Shown here piece after piece: positions 1 through 8,294 of a stretch of DNA of 64,000 nt (positions within the stretch are counted from its first letter, which is position 1; each line of letters begins with the position of its first letter). This DNA is from JAJRVM01 sp041752115 (GTDB lineage: Bacteria; Planctomycetota; Planctomycetia; Pirellulales; Pirellulaceae), in contig JBGSHS010000164.1 of the NCBI GenBank assembly GCA_041752115.1, forward strand, positions 1 through 64,000. Reading direction: 5' to 3'. The notes under the pieces are model-generated. The model was not told the origin of the DNA. It did no database searches and saw nothing but the letters and a program-made list of their open reading frames with translations. Both the position numbers and the translations under genes were made by a program.

Positions 1-2
1 AG

Positions 3-1409
3 CTGGCCTTCACGGCGGAAGAAGCGGTGGCTCGCACAGCCGCCGGTGAAAGCGTGTTGCTGGTGCGCAAGGAAACCAGTCCGGAGGATGTCGACGGGAT
101 GCACAGCGCCGCCGGCATTCTCACCAGTACCGGCGGCATGACCAGCCATGCCGCCGTAGTGGCTCGCGGCTGGGGCCGCTGCTGCGTCGCCGGTGCCGGC
201 GAGATTCAGATCAATGATAAGGCGCGTAAGATCACGGTTGCCGGCAAGACCTTCAACCACAATGACGTCATCTCCATCGATGGTTCCACCGGCCAAGTGA
301 TGGAAGGCGAAGTGGCCACCATGGCCCCCAAGCTGTCGGGCGATTTCGCGAAAGTGATGAAGTGGGCCGACGGCCAGCGCACGTTGAAGATCCGGACCAA
401 TGCGGATACTCCGGAAGATGCCGTGCGGGCTCGTGAATTCGGCGCCGAGGGGATCGGACTGTGCCGGACAGAGCACATGTTCTTCCAGGAAGACCGCATC
501 GCAGCCATGCGTGAGATGATCCTGGCCGAGACCCAGGCAGCGCGCAAGACGGCCCTGGCCAAACTGCTCCCTTACCAGCGAAAAGACTTCGTTGGCATCT
601 TCACCGCCATGAAGGGACTGCCCGTCACCGTCCGTCTGCTCGACCCGCCGCTGCACGAGTTCCTGCCGCACGATCCCAAGGCGCAAGCCGAAATGGCCGA
701 GCGACTGGGAGTCAAGCCGGCGGCTGTCAAAGCACGCGTGTCGCAGCTGCACGAAGCCAACCCGATGCTCGGACATCGCGGCTGCCGCTTGAGCGTCACC
801 TATCCGGAGATCCTGGAGATGCAGGTCCAGGCCATCGTCGAGGCGGCAATCGCCTGCAAGAGCAAGAAGATCGACGCCCAGGCCGAGATCATGATTCCGT
901 TGGTCGGTACCGCCGCTGAACTGTCCATGCTGCGCAAGCTGGCCGCTGAGACGGTGGAACGCGTCAAGGCTGCCAAAAAGTACACCGGCAAGCTCGACAT
1001 CCTGATCGGAACCATGATCGAGATTCCGCGAGCTGCCCTGACGGCCGACAAGATCGCCGAGCACGCCGACTTCTTCAGCTTCGGGACCAATGACCTGACG
1101 CAGATGACGTTTGGCTTCAGCCGCGACGACGTGAATTCGTTCCTCCCCGACTACCTCAAGCAGGAAATCCTCCTGGTCGATCCGTTCCAGTCGCTCGATA
1201 CCGAGGGGGTGGGACAACTGGTCGACATGGGAGTCACCAAGGGACGCAGCACGAAGCCGCAGTTGAAAGTTGGCATCTGCGGCGAGCATGGTGGCGATCC
1301 GGCGTCGATTGCCTTCTGCCACAAGGTCGGCCTGAACTACGTCAGCTGCTCTCCCTTCCGCGTGCCCATCGCACGCCTGGCCGCAGCTCAGGCGGCTCTG
1401 AAGGGCTAA
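3..1409 (+). CDS. ppdK: Pyruvate, phosphate dikinase, C-terminal half (5' end outside window)
   Basis: Interconverts pyruvate, ATP and phosphate with PEP, AMP and PPi in the cytoplasm. The reading frame is open from base 3, so the start lies to the left of the window; about 468 residues are visible, roughly half the usual 870-900. The swivelling phosphohistidine domain comes first, with GGMTSHAAVVARG; its His codon is at 147-149. The PEP/pyruvate TIM barrel follows, with RTEHMFF, GTNDLTQMTFGFSRDD and the catalytic-Cys segment GICGEHGGDP near the end. These motifs favour PPDK over PEP synthase or enzyme I. The GTG at 27 lies within the conserved domain and is not a start. A GC-rich hairpin follows 17 bases after the stop. 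Confidence 0.95.
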   Translation: MAFTAEEAVARTAAGESVLLVRKETSPEDVDGMHSAAGILTSTGGMTSHAAVVARGWGRCCVAGAGEIQINDKARKITVAGKTFNHNDVISIDGSTGQVMEGEVATMAPKLSGDFAKVMKWADGQRTLKIRTNADTPEDAVRAREFGAEGIGLCRTEHMFFQEDRIAAMREMILAETQAARKTALAKLLPYQRKDFVGIFTAMKGLPVTVRLLDPPLHEFLPHDPKAQAEMAERLGVKPAAVKARVSQLHEANPMLGHRGCRLSVTYPEILEMQVQAIVEAAIACKSKKIDAQAEIMIPLVGTAAELSMLRKLAAETVERVKAAKKYTGKLDILIGTMIEIPRAALTADKIAEHADFFSFGTNDLTQMTFGFSRDDVNSFLPDYLKQEILLVDPFQSLDTEGVGQLVDMGVTKGRSTKPQLKVGICGEHGGDPASIAFCHKVGLNYVSCSPFRVPIARLAAAQAALKG

Positions 1410-1425
1410 GCTTCTCCAACGAAAC

Positions 1426-1457
1426 GCGTCCAGCGGTCGCGCGTGGCCGCTGGACGC
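1426..1457. terminator. Hairpin between convergent ppdK and lpxA
   Basis: A perfect 11-bp stem (GCGTCCAGCGG / CCGCTGGACGC) with a 10-base loop lies just after the ppdK stop and upstream of the lpxA 3' end on the other strand. No T-run follows, so it is a terminator-like structure rather than a textbook intrinsic terminator. Confidence 0.5.
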
Positions 1458-1600
1458 AATCACGTGACAAGCCGTATCGAACACACTCGGTGCGGCTTGG
1501 TCAGTTTCTGGCTCGTGGCGCTGGTTCTCAAAAGCCCGTGCCCACCGACAGGAGGCAAGCGTGGCGCACCTCCGTCCTGGTCTGCTCGGGCCAGATCGTC

Positions 1601-2464
1601 TCAGCCGACCTTGCGCAGCGTGCCGTGTTCGCTGTCGGCCACTGGATCCGGTATGGGCAGCATGGCTTCGGGTGGCGTTCGACGTTCCAGGGTGAACCCG
1701 CGTTTACCCCCAAGAAAGAACGAAGAGAAGGCCGCGGCCGGACCGGTCTGGAACTCATCCTGCAATCGCTCGAGCACCTCACGCCACGTCAGGCCCTGCC
1801 GATAAATGACCCGATAGGCGGCTTTCAACTGCAAGATCTCGTCGCTCGTGAAACCGCGACGGCGCAGGCCGATCAGATTCAGCCCGACAATCCGAGTCGT
1901 CTGACCATCGACCGTGACGTAGGGGGGAATGTCCTTCGTCACGTGGGACTGGCCGCCCACCATCGCGTGAGCTCCCACTCGACAGAACTGGTGAACTCCC
2001 ACGGCCCCAGACAGGTACGCGTAATCGGCCACCGACACGTGCCCGGCCAGCATGACGTTGTTGGCCAGAATCGTGTGATGCCCGATCTGGCAGTCGTGGG
2101 CCACGTGCGCGTTGACCATGATCAGATTGTGATCACCAATCCGCGTCGCGGCCGTGTGAGTCATCGCCGCATGAATGGTCACGTTCTCACGAATCGTGTT
2201 GTGGCTGCCAACGATCAGGTCGCCCGGCTCGTGCTGAGCCAGATGCTGCGGACGTCCGCCCAGGATCGCTCCGTCTTCGACAATATTGCCTTGCCCCAGG
2301 CTCGTCTTCCCTTTGAGTACAACGTGGCAGGCCAGTTCACAGTGATCTCCCACCGTGACGCCCTCTTCGATCACGCAAAATGGACCAACCGAGATGTGGT
2401 CACCCAGCTTCGCTCCGGGATCTACTACTGCTGTAGGATGAATTTGATTCACCGTGACGCTCAC
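1601..2464 (-). CDS. lpxA: Acyl-ACP--UDP-N-acetylglucosamine O-acyltransferase
   Basis: First enzyme of lipid A synthesis: transfers a hydroxyacyl chain from ACP to UDP-GlcNAc in the cytoplasm. The 287 residues begin with a left-handed beta-helix built of hexapeptide repeats (IHPTAVVDPGAKLG, then many [LIV]-G-x4 turns to about residue 190). The stretch NAHVAHDCQIG carries the conserved catalytic His, and IGLRRRGF opens the alpha-helical C-terminal domain. The usual length is about 260; the extra C-terminal 25 residues look poorly conserved. The ATG at 2464 fits the usual start (MSVTVNQIHPTA). It stands alone, convergent with ppdK, instead of in an lpxD-fabZ-lpxA run. Together with kdsB it indicates an LPS outer membrane. 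Confidence 0.93.
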   Translation of the reverse strand: MSVTVNQIHPTAVVDPGAKLGDHISVGPFCVIEEGVTVGDHCELACHVVLKGKTSLGQGNIVEDGAILGGRPQHLAQHEPGDLIVGSHNTIRENVTIHAAMTHTAATRIGDHNLIMVNAHVAHDCQIGHHTILANNVMLAGHVSVADYAYLSGAVGVHQFCRVGAHAMVGGQSHVTKDIPPYVTVDGQTTRIVGLNLIGLRRRGFTSDEILQLKAAYRVIYRQGLTWREVLERLQDEFQTGPAAAFSSFFLGGKRGFTLERRTPPEAMLPIPDPVADSEHGTLRKVG

Positions 2465-2944
2465 CTATGTGAGAGAGGCATAACCCATGGTATTTCGGCA
2501 CCTGTTGCCAGCGACCACGCCCGTTGCCAGCGACCACGCCCGCCAGGACGTGGGTGTGTGGTCGCACGTGAGTCCAGCCGCGCCCTCCGTCTGGCGACGG
2601 TAGCTATGCCTGACCGTGGTCACGTTCGCGGGACGCCTCGGCTCAGGTGTGTTATCGGTTGTAACGATTGTAGGGATCAATAGGAATTTTCCGCCGAGCG
2701 AACTGCCGCGCACTGGCAGGCCGGCGGCTGAGCCACATCCGCGGGGCCCGGCTTCGGCGGCGAGGACGCGCAGCTCCTGCAATGCACTCAATTGCGGGAG
2801 GTTGTGGTGGATGGGCGGACGGGGTGGTTTGCCGCGAGATGGACAACCTGGGGCGTCCAGCGGCTCACTCGGATTGGCTCGTGTGCGGCGTGGGGCCTCG
2901 GCGTGAGCGTCCGTGCAGCCGGTAGCTGCTGGCCGCTTCGAGCC
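2465..2944. other. Gene-free upstream region of lpxA
   Basis: No convincing gene is seen; open frames here have an Arg/Pro-rich composition typical of GC-rich non-coding DNA. A 19-bp direct repeat (gttgccagcgaccacgccc, two copies around 2503-2540) lies just upstream of lpxA. The lpxA promoter should be here, but no clear -35/-10 pair was identified. Confidence 0.5.
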
Positions 2945-3093
2945 AGGATCGGCCGTCACGTAATGGCGGGGGAAATAGGGAACGCGACAAGGCCACAATG
3001 CGCAGCGGTGTTGCGGCGGGCCTCCTCGGCGGTCGGAACCGCAGAATATCGGCCGGATCCAGACACCCCGCCGCCGGGACCGTTCCGCCCTTC

Positions 3094-3140
3094 GCGCCTT
3101 GGCGTGAGCAAGGGAGCGGAATAGGCTCACGCCAAGGCGC
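3094..3140. repeat. Perfect 16-bp inverted repeat inside the array
   Basis: GCGCCTTGGCGTGAGC at 3094-3109 is perfectly complemented by GCTCACGCCAAGGCGC at 3125-3140, with a 15-base loop. It would form a very stable hairpin in RNA or single-stranded DNA. It lies in the centre of the first module of the array. There is no T-run, and no gene ends next to it. Confidence 0.8.
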
Positions 3141-3374
3141 AAAGGCGCCATGAAGGCCGGGCCAGAGAGCGAGGGGCCTGAGCCTTACTGCATCACCGTT
3201 GCTGCAATGTCGCATTGCTGCATTGTCGCAATCCCTATTCATTCGCCACTTCCCTGCAGCGTGTCCTTCCCGGTCGCGGCGCCGGACGAAGCGGCTGCTG
3301 CGATCAGGCTGCGTCCCGCTTCGAGCCAGGCAGCCTCAGGGGCAGAGTGTCTGGTTTCGGTCTTTCTGGTTTCG

Positions 3375-3727
3375 GTCCTCCAAGCGACGCGACGGGCCGA
3401 TTCGGTCAGGGACAGGCCGCCACGAAATGGCGGGGGCAATAGGGAATGCGACAATCGCCTCAATGCGACAATGCGCAGCAGTGATCCGGTGGCGATCTCA
3501 GCGCAGGGTCCTAGGTCCTAGCCTCGCCTGGTTCTTTCCCTTTGGACATTGGACATTCCTTGTTCGCTGTTCTGCGGTTCAGGCAGCCTCAGAGGCAGGG
3601 AGTCTGGTTTTGAGGCCTTCTCAGGCCGCCCTCGTGATTGTCGCATTGAAGCAATATGGCATTGTGGCAATCCCGATTCACATTCCACTTCCCACCGGCT
3701 TGTCCTGGCATGAAGCGACATACGAAA
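3375..3727 (+). repeat. Interspersed element, plus copy (pairs with 7413-7768)
   Basis: This block matches the reverse complement of 7413-7768 along its whole length. Shared landmarks in order are the gacgcgacg/gaatcgcgtcg stretch, the GGGAATGCGACAAT block, CTAG-rich centre, ttctttccctttgga, ATTCCTTGTTCG, GGTTCAGGCAGC, a GTCTGGTTTTGA stretch and CACATTCCACTTCCCA, ending in GGCATGAAGCGA. The ends are imperfect inverted repeats of each other. The copies are diverged but collinear. Confidence 0.75.
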
Positions 3728-3732
3728 GCCAC

Positions 3733-4197
3733 GAGTAGACAGCCTGCGCTGCCAGAGAGCGTGGGGCCGGAACCTCACCGCACCACCGTTGTTGCATTGT
3801 CGCATTGCTGCCTTGTGGCATTCCCCATTCCCCTTCCACCTCACAGCGGCCTGTGCTGAGAGGACCAAGAGCAGACGCCCTGCGTTTTCGGGCCCTGCGT
3901 TTTCGGGCCTCTTCCGCCATCGGAACCGCAGAATATCGCCATGAGTAGACAGCCTGCGCTGCCAGAGAGCGTGGGGCCGGAACCTCACCGCACCACCGTT
4001 GTCGCATTGCTGCATTGCTGCCTTGTGGCATTCCCCATTCCCCTTCCACCTCACAGCGGCCTGTGCGGAGAGGACCAAGAGCAGACGCCCTGCGTTTTCG
4101 GGCCCTGCGTTTTCGGGCCCTGCGTTTTCGGGCCCTGCGTTTTCGGGCCCTGCGTTTTCGGGCCTCTTCCATCATCGAAACCGCGGAATATCGACCA
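3733..4197 (+). repeat. Tandem duplication carrying a 15-bp expansion
   Basis: Two direct copies begin with GAGTAGACAGCCTGCGCTGC, at 3733 and 3943, so the unit is 210 bp. They are nearly identical through the GCATTGTCGCATTGCTG block, the CCCCATTCCCCTTCCACC block and AGAGGACCAAGAGCAGACGC. The first copy carries two 15-bp units (3881-3910), the second carries five (4091-4165), which accounts for the 45-bp length difference. Both end in a GAACCGCAGAATATCG-like motif. Confidence 0.85.
4091..4165 (+). repeat. 15-bp tandem repeat, five units
   Basis: The unit TGCGTTTTCGGGCCC begins at 4091, 4106, 4121, 4136 and 4151; the last base of the last unit is T. Because 15 is a multiple of three, the repeat gives spurious five-residue periodic peptides in several frames. 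No gene is inferred from them. Confidence 0.95.
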
Positions 4198-4516
4198 CGG
4201 AACATCCAGTGTCCAAGGGGAAGAGAGTGACTCAGTTGGGAGGCGTCAGGTCCGCTTCTCTTGTGTGGACATTCTGCGGCTGGATATTCGATATTCTGCG
4301 GTTTCCGCCCTGTTCTCCTACGGTCGGTCGGCCGGTACCCTTAACGTCCCTGGGGTTGAGCGTGTACCATGGAGCGGGAAGCTGAGAGCGAACTCGCAGG
4401 CCCAGCAGCCTCCCCTAGCACCTCACGACGCGGGGCGTGCGGGCCGATACTTTTTCGGGCTGTCCACGGAACAACCCGTCCCATCTCGCCTTACACGACA
4501 GGGAGCAAGCGACGAC

Positions 4517-4864
4517 ATGGCAGATCTTACGGCATTGTATAACGAGGCGGATCAGCTCAAGGACGAGGGGAAGTACGACGAAGCGATCCAGAAGCTGACC
4601 ACTCTGCTGGTCGAAGAAGAGAATTATCCGCTGGCCCACTTGGCCCTGGCCGTCCTCTACGGTCGTGTGGGGCAGCACGAGCTGGCCGTGCAGCATGGGC
4701 AGCGTGCGTGCGAGTTGGAGCCGGATGCTCCGTTTAATTTTACAGCGCTGAGCGTGACGTTTCAGCGTGCGTTCGCGGCGACGCAGAACCACCAGTACAT
4801 ACCGCTGGCCGAAGACGCCATGTCCAAAGCCAACGCGCTGCAGTACCGCCAACACCACCGGTAG
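4517..4864 (+). CDS. Small tetratricopeptide repeat (TPR) protein
   Basis: A 115-residue soluble protein that begins MADLTALYNEADQLKDEGKY. Two TPR-like helix pairs are visible: LYNEADQLKDEGKYDEAIQK, and NYPLAHLALAVLYGRVGQHE followed by LAVQHGQRACELEPDAP with the typical closing P. A longer open frame runs upstream through the repeat array, but its composition there is non-coding, so the ATG at 4517 was chosen; the sequence before it (aagcgacgac) shows only a weak ribosome site. It is convergent with the cysteine desulfurase gene. Likely a protein-interaction module of unknown partner; short TPR proteins like this are common in planctomycetes. Confidence 0.75.
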   Translation: MADLTALYNEADQLKDEGKYDEAIQKLTTLLVEEENYPLAHLALAVLYGRVGQHELAVQHGQRACELEPDAPFNFTALSVTFQRAFAATQNHQYIPLAEDAMSKANALQYRQHHR

Positions 4865-4984
4865 TTGCTTCTCAGACGCGGAGGGCGGCGCGTTTCGTCC
4901 CACTCCGGGACATGAACACGCGAGGTCTTCGGTCTGCGATTTGACTGAGCTGTCGGGTGTGCCGCACCTCCCAGGCCGGTGGTG

Positions 4985-6124
4985 TCATTGAGTCATGGCT
5001 TCCCAGGCTCCGCTCAACAGACTGGCTGCTCGGTCGATCTCTTCTTCCACGCTGTACCAACCCAGGCTCAGCCGGATGGTTCCTTGTGCGGCGGCGGCGG
5101 TCAGGCCAATGGCGCGCAGTGTATTGGAGAGCGAGGTGCCATGGCTGTGGCACGCGGCGCCGGTGGAGGCACAGACTTCGGGTGCACGGGCCAGCAATTC
5201 CGCGCCGTTGACCTGCGGAAAATTCACGCTCAGCGTGTTGGGGAGTCGAGTGCCACACGCTCCGTTGACGGTCAGGGCAGAGCCGATAGCGTCTCGCAGT
5301 TGCTGGAACAGGCGGTCGCGCAGCCGGATCATGCGGGCACCGTTGAGCTCCAGTTCACGGGCTGCCAAGAGAGCGGCGGCCCCCAAGGCGACAATGAAGG
5401 GCACGTTCTCCGTACCGGGCCGCAGGCCTTTTTCGTGCCCGGCTCCGTGCAGAACTGGAGCCAGGTCGACCGATTGTCGCACGAACAGCGCGCCAATCCC
5501 CTTGGGCGCGTACATCTTATGGCCTGCGATCGTCAGCAGATCGACGCCCAACTCGTCGACCTTCACCCGGATCTTGCCCAGCGACTGTGCCGCGTCAGTA
5601 TGCAGCAGCACTTCATGCTCCTGGCAGACCGCCGCAATCTCGCGCAGTGGCTGGACCGAGCCGATTTCGTTGTTGGCATGCATGATGCTTACTAACTGGG
5701 TGTCGGGACGAATCGCCCGGCGAATCTCGTCCGGGTCGACTGTCCCATTGCTGTCACACCCCACTACGGTCACGGCGTATCCCATGTTGGTCAGATGGTC
5801 TGCTGGCTGGGCCACGGCCGGATGTTCCAGGGCCGAGATGATCAGGTGCCCATCGGCTGATAATCCGTTGAGCAACATAGTCCCCAACAGCGCCAGGTTG
5901 TTGCTCTCCGTTCCGCCGGACGTGAAAACGATCTCGTCGCGATCGGCGCCGATCAATGCGGCGACGTGCCCCCGCGCGTCCTCGATGGCCTCACGGCAGA
6001 TACGTCCAATCGGGTGGTTGCTGGAAGGGTTCCCGAAATACTCCCCCAGAAACGGCTTCATTGCCTCGCGGGCCTTCGGTGCGATGGGGGTCGTGGCATT
6101 GTAGTCAAGATAGATCTGGCGCAT
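4985..6124 (-). CDS. Cysteine desulfurase (NifS/IscS family)
   Basis: PLP enzyme that takes sulfur from cysteine to form a persulfide used for Fe-S clusters and thionucleosides. The 379 residues start with MRQIYLDYNATTP, the family signature. They show FTSGGTESNN (residues 67-76), the HTDAAQ Asp (175-180), the PLP-binding Lys203 in AGHKMYAPKG and the catalytic Cys325 in STGAACHSHG, followed by RLSLGW. The length is normal for the family. The gene lies 39 bases downstream of the dehydratase gene on the same strand and may share its transcript, though the functions look unrelated. No iscU or iscA is nearby, so the exact subgroup (nifS, iscS) is left open. Confidence 0.9.
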   Translation of the reverse strand: MRQIYLDYNATTPIAPKAREAMKPFLGEYFGNPSSNHPIGRICREAIEDARGHVAALIGADRDEIVFTSGGTESNNLALLGTMLLNGLSADGHLIISALEHPAVAQPADHLTNMGYAVTVVGCDSNGTVDPDEIRRAIRPDTQLVSIMHANNEIGSVQPLREIAAVCQEHEVLLHTDAAQSLGKIRVKVDELGVDLLTIAGHKMYAPKGIGALFVRQSVDLAPVLHGAGHEKGLRPGTENVPFIVALGAAALLAARELELNGARMIRLRDRLFQQLRDAIGSALTVNGACGTRLPNTLSVNFPQVNGAELLARAPEVCASTGAACHSHGTSLSNTLRAIGLTAAAAQGTIRLSLGWYSVEEEIDRAASLLSGAWEAMTQ

Positions 6125-6163
6125 CGGTGTTGGCTCCGATTCTGTTGGTACGCACCGCCCGCG

Positions 6164-7231
6164 TCAGCTTGGTTCGCGTGGCACTCCGAGACGGCGACCA
6201 TCATAGGTGCCCGATGTCATCTGTTCCACCCAGGACCGATTACCCATGTACCAGGCAATCGTGTCACGCAATCCGTCGGCAAACGCGATCTGCGGCTGCC
6301 AATCCAACTCGCGGCGGACCTTGGACGTGTCAACCGCGTAGCGGCGGTCGTGACCGGGCCGATCGGTGACGAACCGCTGCTGCTGAGTGTACGACTTCCG
6401 GTCCTGGCGAGGCTGCAACTCATCCAGGATGTGACAGATCTGCGCCACCACGTCTCGATTGGTCAACTCACAGTCGCCGCCGAACAAATAAGCCTCTCCA
6501 GGACGCCCGCGCACCAGTACCTCTCGCAACCCTCGTACGTGATCCGACACGTGCAACCAGTCACGCACCTGGCCGCCGTCCCCATACATGGGAAGCGTCT
6601 CATCGCCCAACGCTCGACGGATCATCAACGGGATGAGCTTCTCCGGATACTGATAGGGCCCGTAGTTGTTCGAACTGTTCGTGACCAGTACCGGCAGGCC
6701 ATAGGTGTGAAAGAACGCCTGCGTGAAATGGTCAGCCGCCGCCTTGGATGCCGCATAAGGGGAGCGAGGAGCATAACGGGATTCCACTGTGAAAACGCCC
6801 GTGTCACCAAGCGAGCCAAACACCTCATCGGTGGACACCTGCAGGTACCGGAACTGCTCGCGCTCCTGCGGTGAGAGAGCGAGCCAGTGGTCCAGACAAG
6901 CCTCCAGCAAACGACACGTCCCGACAACATTGGTCTCGACGAAATTGTGTGGAGCGTCGATCGACCGATCCACATGCGACTCAGCGGCGAAGTTCACCAC
7001 CCATTGCGGACGGTGGAAATCCAACAAGCGCGTGACCAATGTCCTGTCGGCGATGTCGCCCTGTTGGAACCACATCTGGCGATTTTCGCTGACAGCTGCC
7101 AGATTCTCCAGACTCCCCGCATAGGTCAGCTTATCAAGGACCACCACCCGCGCGCCGACCTCGGCAACCAGCTGCCGGACAAAGCAACTGCCAATAAACC
7201 CCGCTCCGCCTGTCACGAGAATCGTCGTCAC
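6164..7231 (-). CDS. rfbB: dTDP-glucose 4,6-dehydratase
   Basis: Extended short-chain dehydrogenase that converts dTDP-glucose to dTDP-4-keto-6-deoxyglucose, the route to rhamnose and other deoxysugars of surface polysaccharides. The 355 residues begin with the NAD-binding VTGGAGFIGS and continue with STDEVFGSLG, carrying the Thr-Asp-Glu active-site triplet typical of this enzyme. The YAASK catalytic Tyr/Lys and NNYGPYQYPEKLIP follow, then RDWLHVSDH near the sugar-nucleotide site. The match over the whole length is close to RmlB. The other rml genes are not in the window. It is the first gene of the two-gene run with the cysteine desulfurase. Confidence 0.92.
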   Translation of the reverse strand: MTTILVTGGAGFIGSCFVRQLVAEVGARVVVLDKLTYAGSLENLAAVSENRQMWFQQGDIADRTLVTRLLDFHRPQWVVNFAAESHVDRSIDAPHNFVETNVVGTCRLLEACLDHWLALSPQEREQFRYLQVSTDEVFGSLGDTGVFTVESRYAPRSPYAASKAAADHFTQAFFHTYGLPVLVTNSSNNYGPYQYPEKLIPLMIRRALGDETLPMYGDGGQVRDWLHVSDHVRGLREVLVRGRPGEAYLFGGDCELTNRDVVAQICHILDELQPRQDRKSYTQQQRFVTDRPGHDRRYAVDTSKVRRELDWQPQIAFADGLRDTIAWYMGNRSWVEQMTSGTYDGRRLGVPREPS

Positions 7232-7412
7232 GGATGATCCACCCTGCAGTTCTTCGAATCACGTTCATGGGATCCCGCCAGCCGCAAGTGACCACGGCAG
7301 CGGCCGAGCCCCGCTGCCGACATTGTACCTGCCCCTCGACCGCTGCGGACTACCCACGTGATTCTTTCACTTGGTAGCGGCTCAGGACGCCGACCGCCGC
7401 GGCCATCAGACC

Positions 7413-7768
7413 GTGTTTCGCTTCATGCCGGAACAGGCCGATGGGAAGTGGAATGTGAATAGGGAATGCCACAATGCCACAATGCCACATTGCTTCAATG
7501 CGACAATCATGAGGGCAGTCTGAGAAGGCTTCAAAACCAGACGCCCGGACTCTGACGCTGCCTGAACCGCGGATTATCGAACAAGGAATGTCCAATTTCC
7601 AAGGGAAAGAACCCGGCGCGGCTAGGACCAGGTACGCTACGATGAGAGCCCTGCCGGATCACCGTTGCGCATTGTCGCATTGAGGCATTGTCGCATTCCC
7701 CATTTCCCTCGCCATTTCCTGACGGTTTGCCCCTGACCGACGCGGCGAATCGCGTCGCTAGCAGCTAC
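7413..7768 (-). repeat. Interspersed element, inverted copy of 3375-3727
   Basis: Read on the minus strand this block repeats the landmarks of 3375-3727 in the same order. Its right end (GCATTGTCGCATTCCCCATT) is an imperfect inverted repeat of its left end (AATAGGGAATGCCACAATGC). A further half-motif, CTGAACCGCAGAATATTGAA, lies at about 7785-7805. The two inverted copies bracket the TPR, desulfurase and dehydratase genes. Confidence 0.75.
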
Positions 7769-8294
7769 CGGCCTCTGACGCTGCCTGAACCGCAGAATAT
7801 TGAACCCTGGTGGTGCGTGGGCCTAGGTAGCTCATTCACTAATTTTTACTTATTCTACGCACTATTCGCAGCTTAATGCCGTCAGCCGCTTGTGAGGTAT
7901 GACGAGCGTCTGGCGAGCACGTGGCGGGTAATGTCCGTTCCGCGGGCCCGCAGAATCGACAGGAACCGCGTCAAATGAAAGGACGAAACAACCGATAAAA
8001 CCGTTAAGGTTTATCACGGGTGGCAGTGCGCTAACTCCCCCGGACGATCGGGTTGTCAGCATGACCACTCGTCAGGGTGGCTGACTGTCAGCACGGTCTG
8101 TCTTGCCGGCAATTCGAGAGCTTGTTAGCTTGTCGACCCGGCACATGTCGGCTCTGTATCGGCTTGAGTTGTTGGGACGCATTTTGGACGAGCGTCCAGT
8201 CGATCATTCGTACCTCCGTACTTTGTTTTGCGCGAGCAGCCGTCGGACGAGGCTTGCCACTTCAGTGGCCTGCAAGGAAACCACAGGTAATCGG
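7769..8294. other. Leader region of the TonB-dependent receptor
   Basis: About 520 bases without a gene. The part from 7830 is AT-richer than its surroundings (taatttttacttattctacgc), and an AT-rich, promoter-like stretch lies near 7960-8020. It was inspected for a cobalamin riboswitch because the downstream receptor is BtuB-like, but no B12-box-like core was recognised. An open frame runs from 8103 into the receptor gene, but its first 64 codons do not look like a secreted protein. Confidence 0.4.

Larger units (their letters stand above)
2945..4200. repeat. Array of MITE-like interspersed repeats
   Basis: The stretch is made of related modules. Each carries a block close to AATAGGGAATGCGACAAT at one side and its inverted form (ATTGTCGCATT...CCCATTCCC) about 200 bases away. 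Minus-oriented blocks lie near 2965-3010 and 3425-3490, plus-oriented ones near 3185-3250, 3635-3700, 3785-3840 and 3995-4055. Between them sits a second motif related to GGACATTCCTTGTTCGATAT with TTCTGCGGTTC. This looks like several nested copies of a non-autonomous element about 250-350 bp long. No transposase is encoded. Confidence 0.7.

Noticed and set aside
2465..3151. 228-codon minus-strand frame upstream of lpxA
   Set aside because: Arg/Pro/Cys-rich composition, overlaps interspersed repeats and the 16-bp hairpin, no recognisable motif.
3678..4205. Minus-strand frame encoding RARKR repeats
   Set aside because: The peptide is a by-product of the 15-bp DNA repeat and the 210-bp duplication; it has no ribosome site, and the other strand and frames give equally periodic peptides.
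4995..6104. 369-codon plus-strand frame over the cysteine desulfurase gene
   Set aside because: Antisense shadow of a clear enzyme with intact motifs; Ser/Arg-rich composition.
8103..8294. Upstream in-frame extension of the TonB-dependent receptor
   Set aside because: It would place the evident signal peptide 64 residues inside the protein; no ribosome site is seen at 8103.
7769..8294. Cobalamin riboswitch before the BtuB-like gene
   Set aside because: Looked for because of the gene type; no B12-box-like core or characteristic paired regions were recognised. A covariance-model search would settle it.
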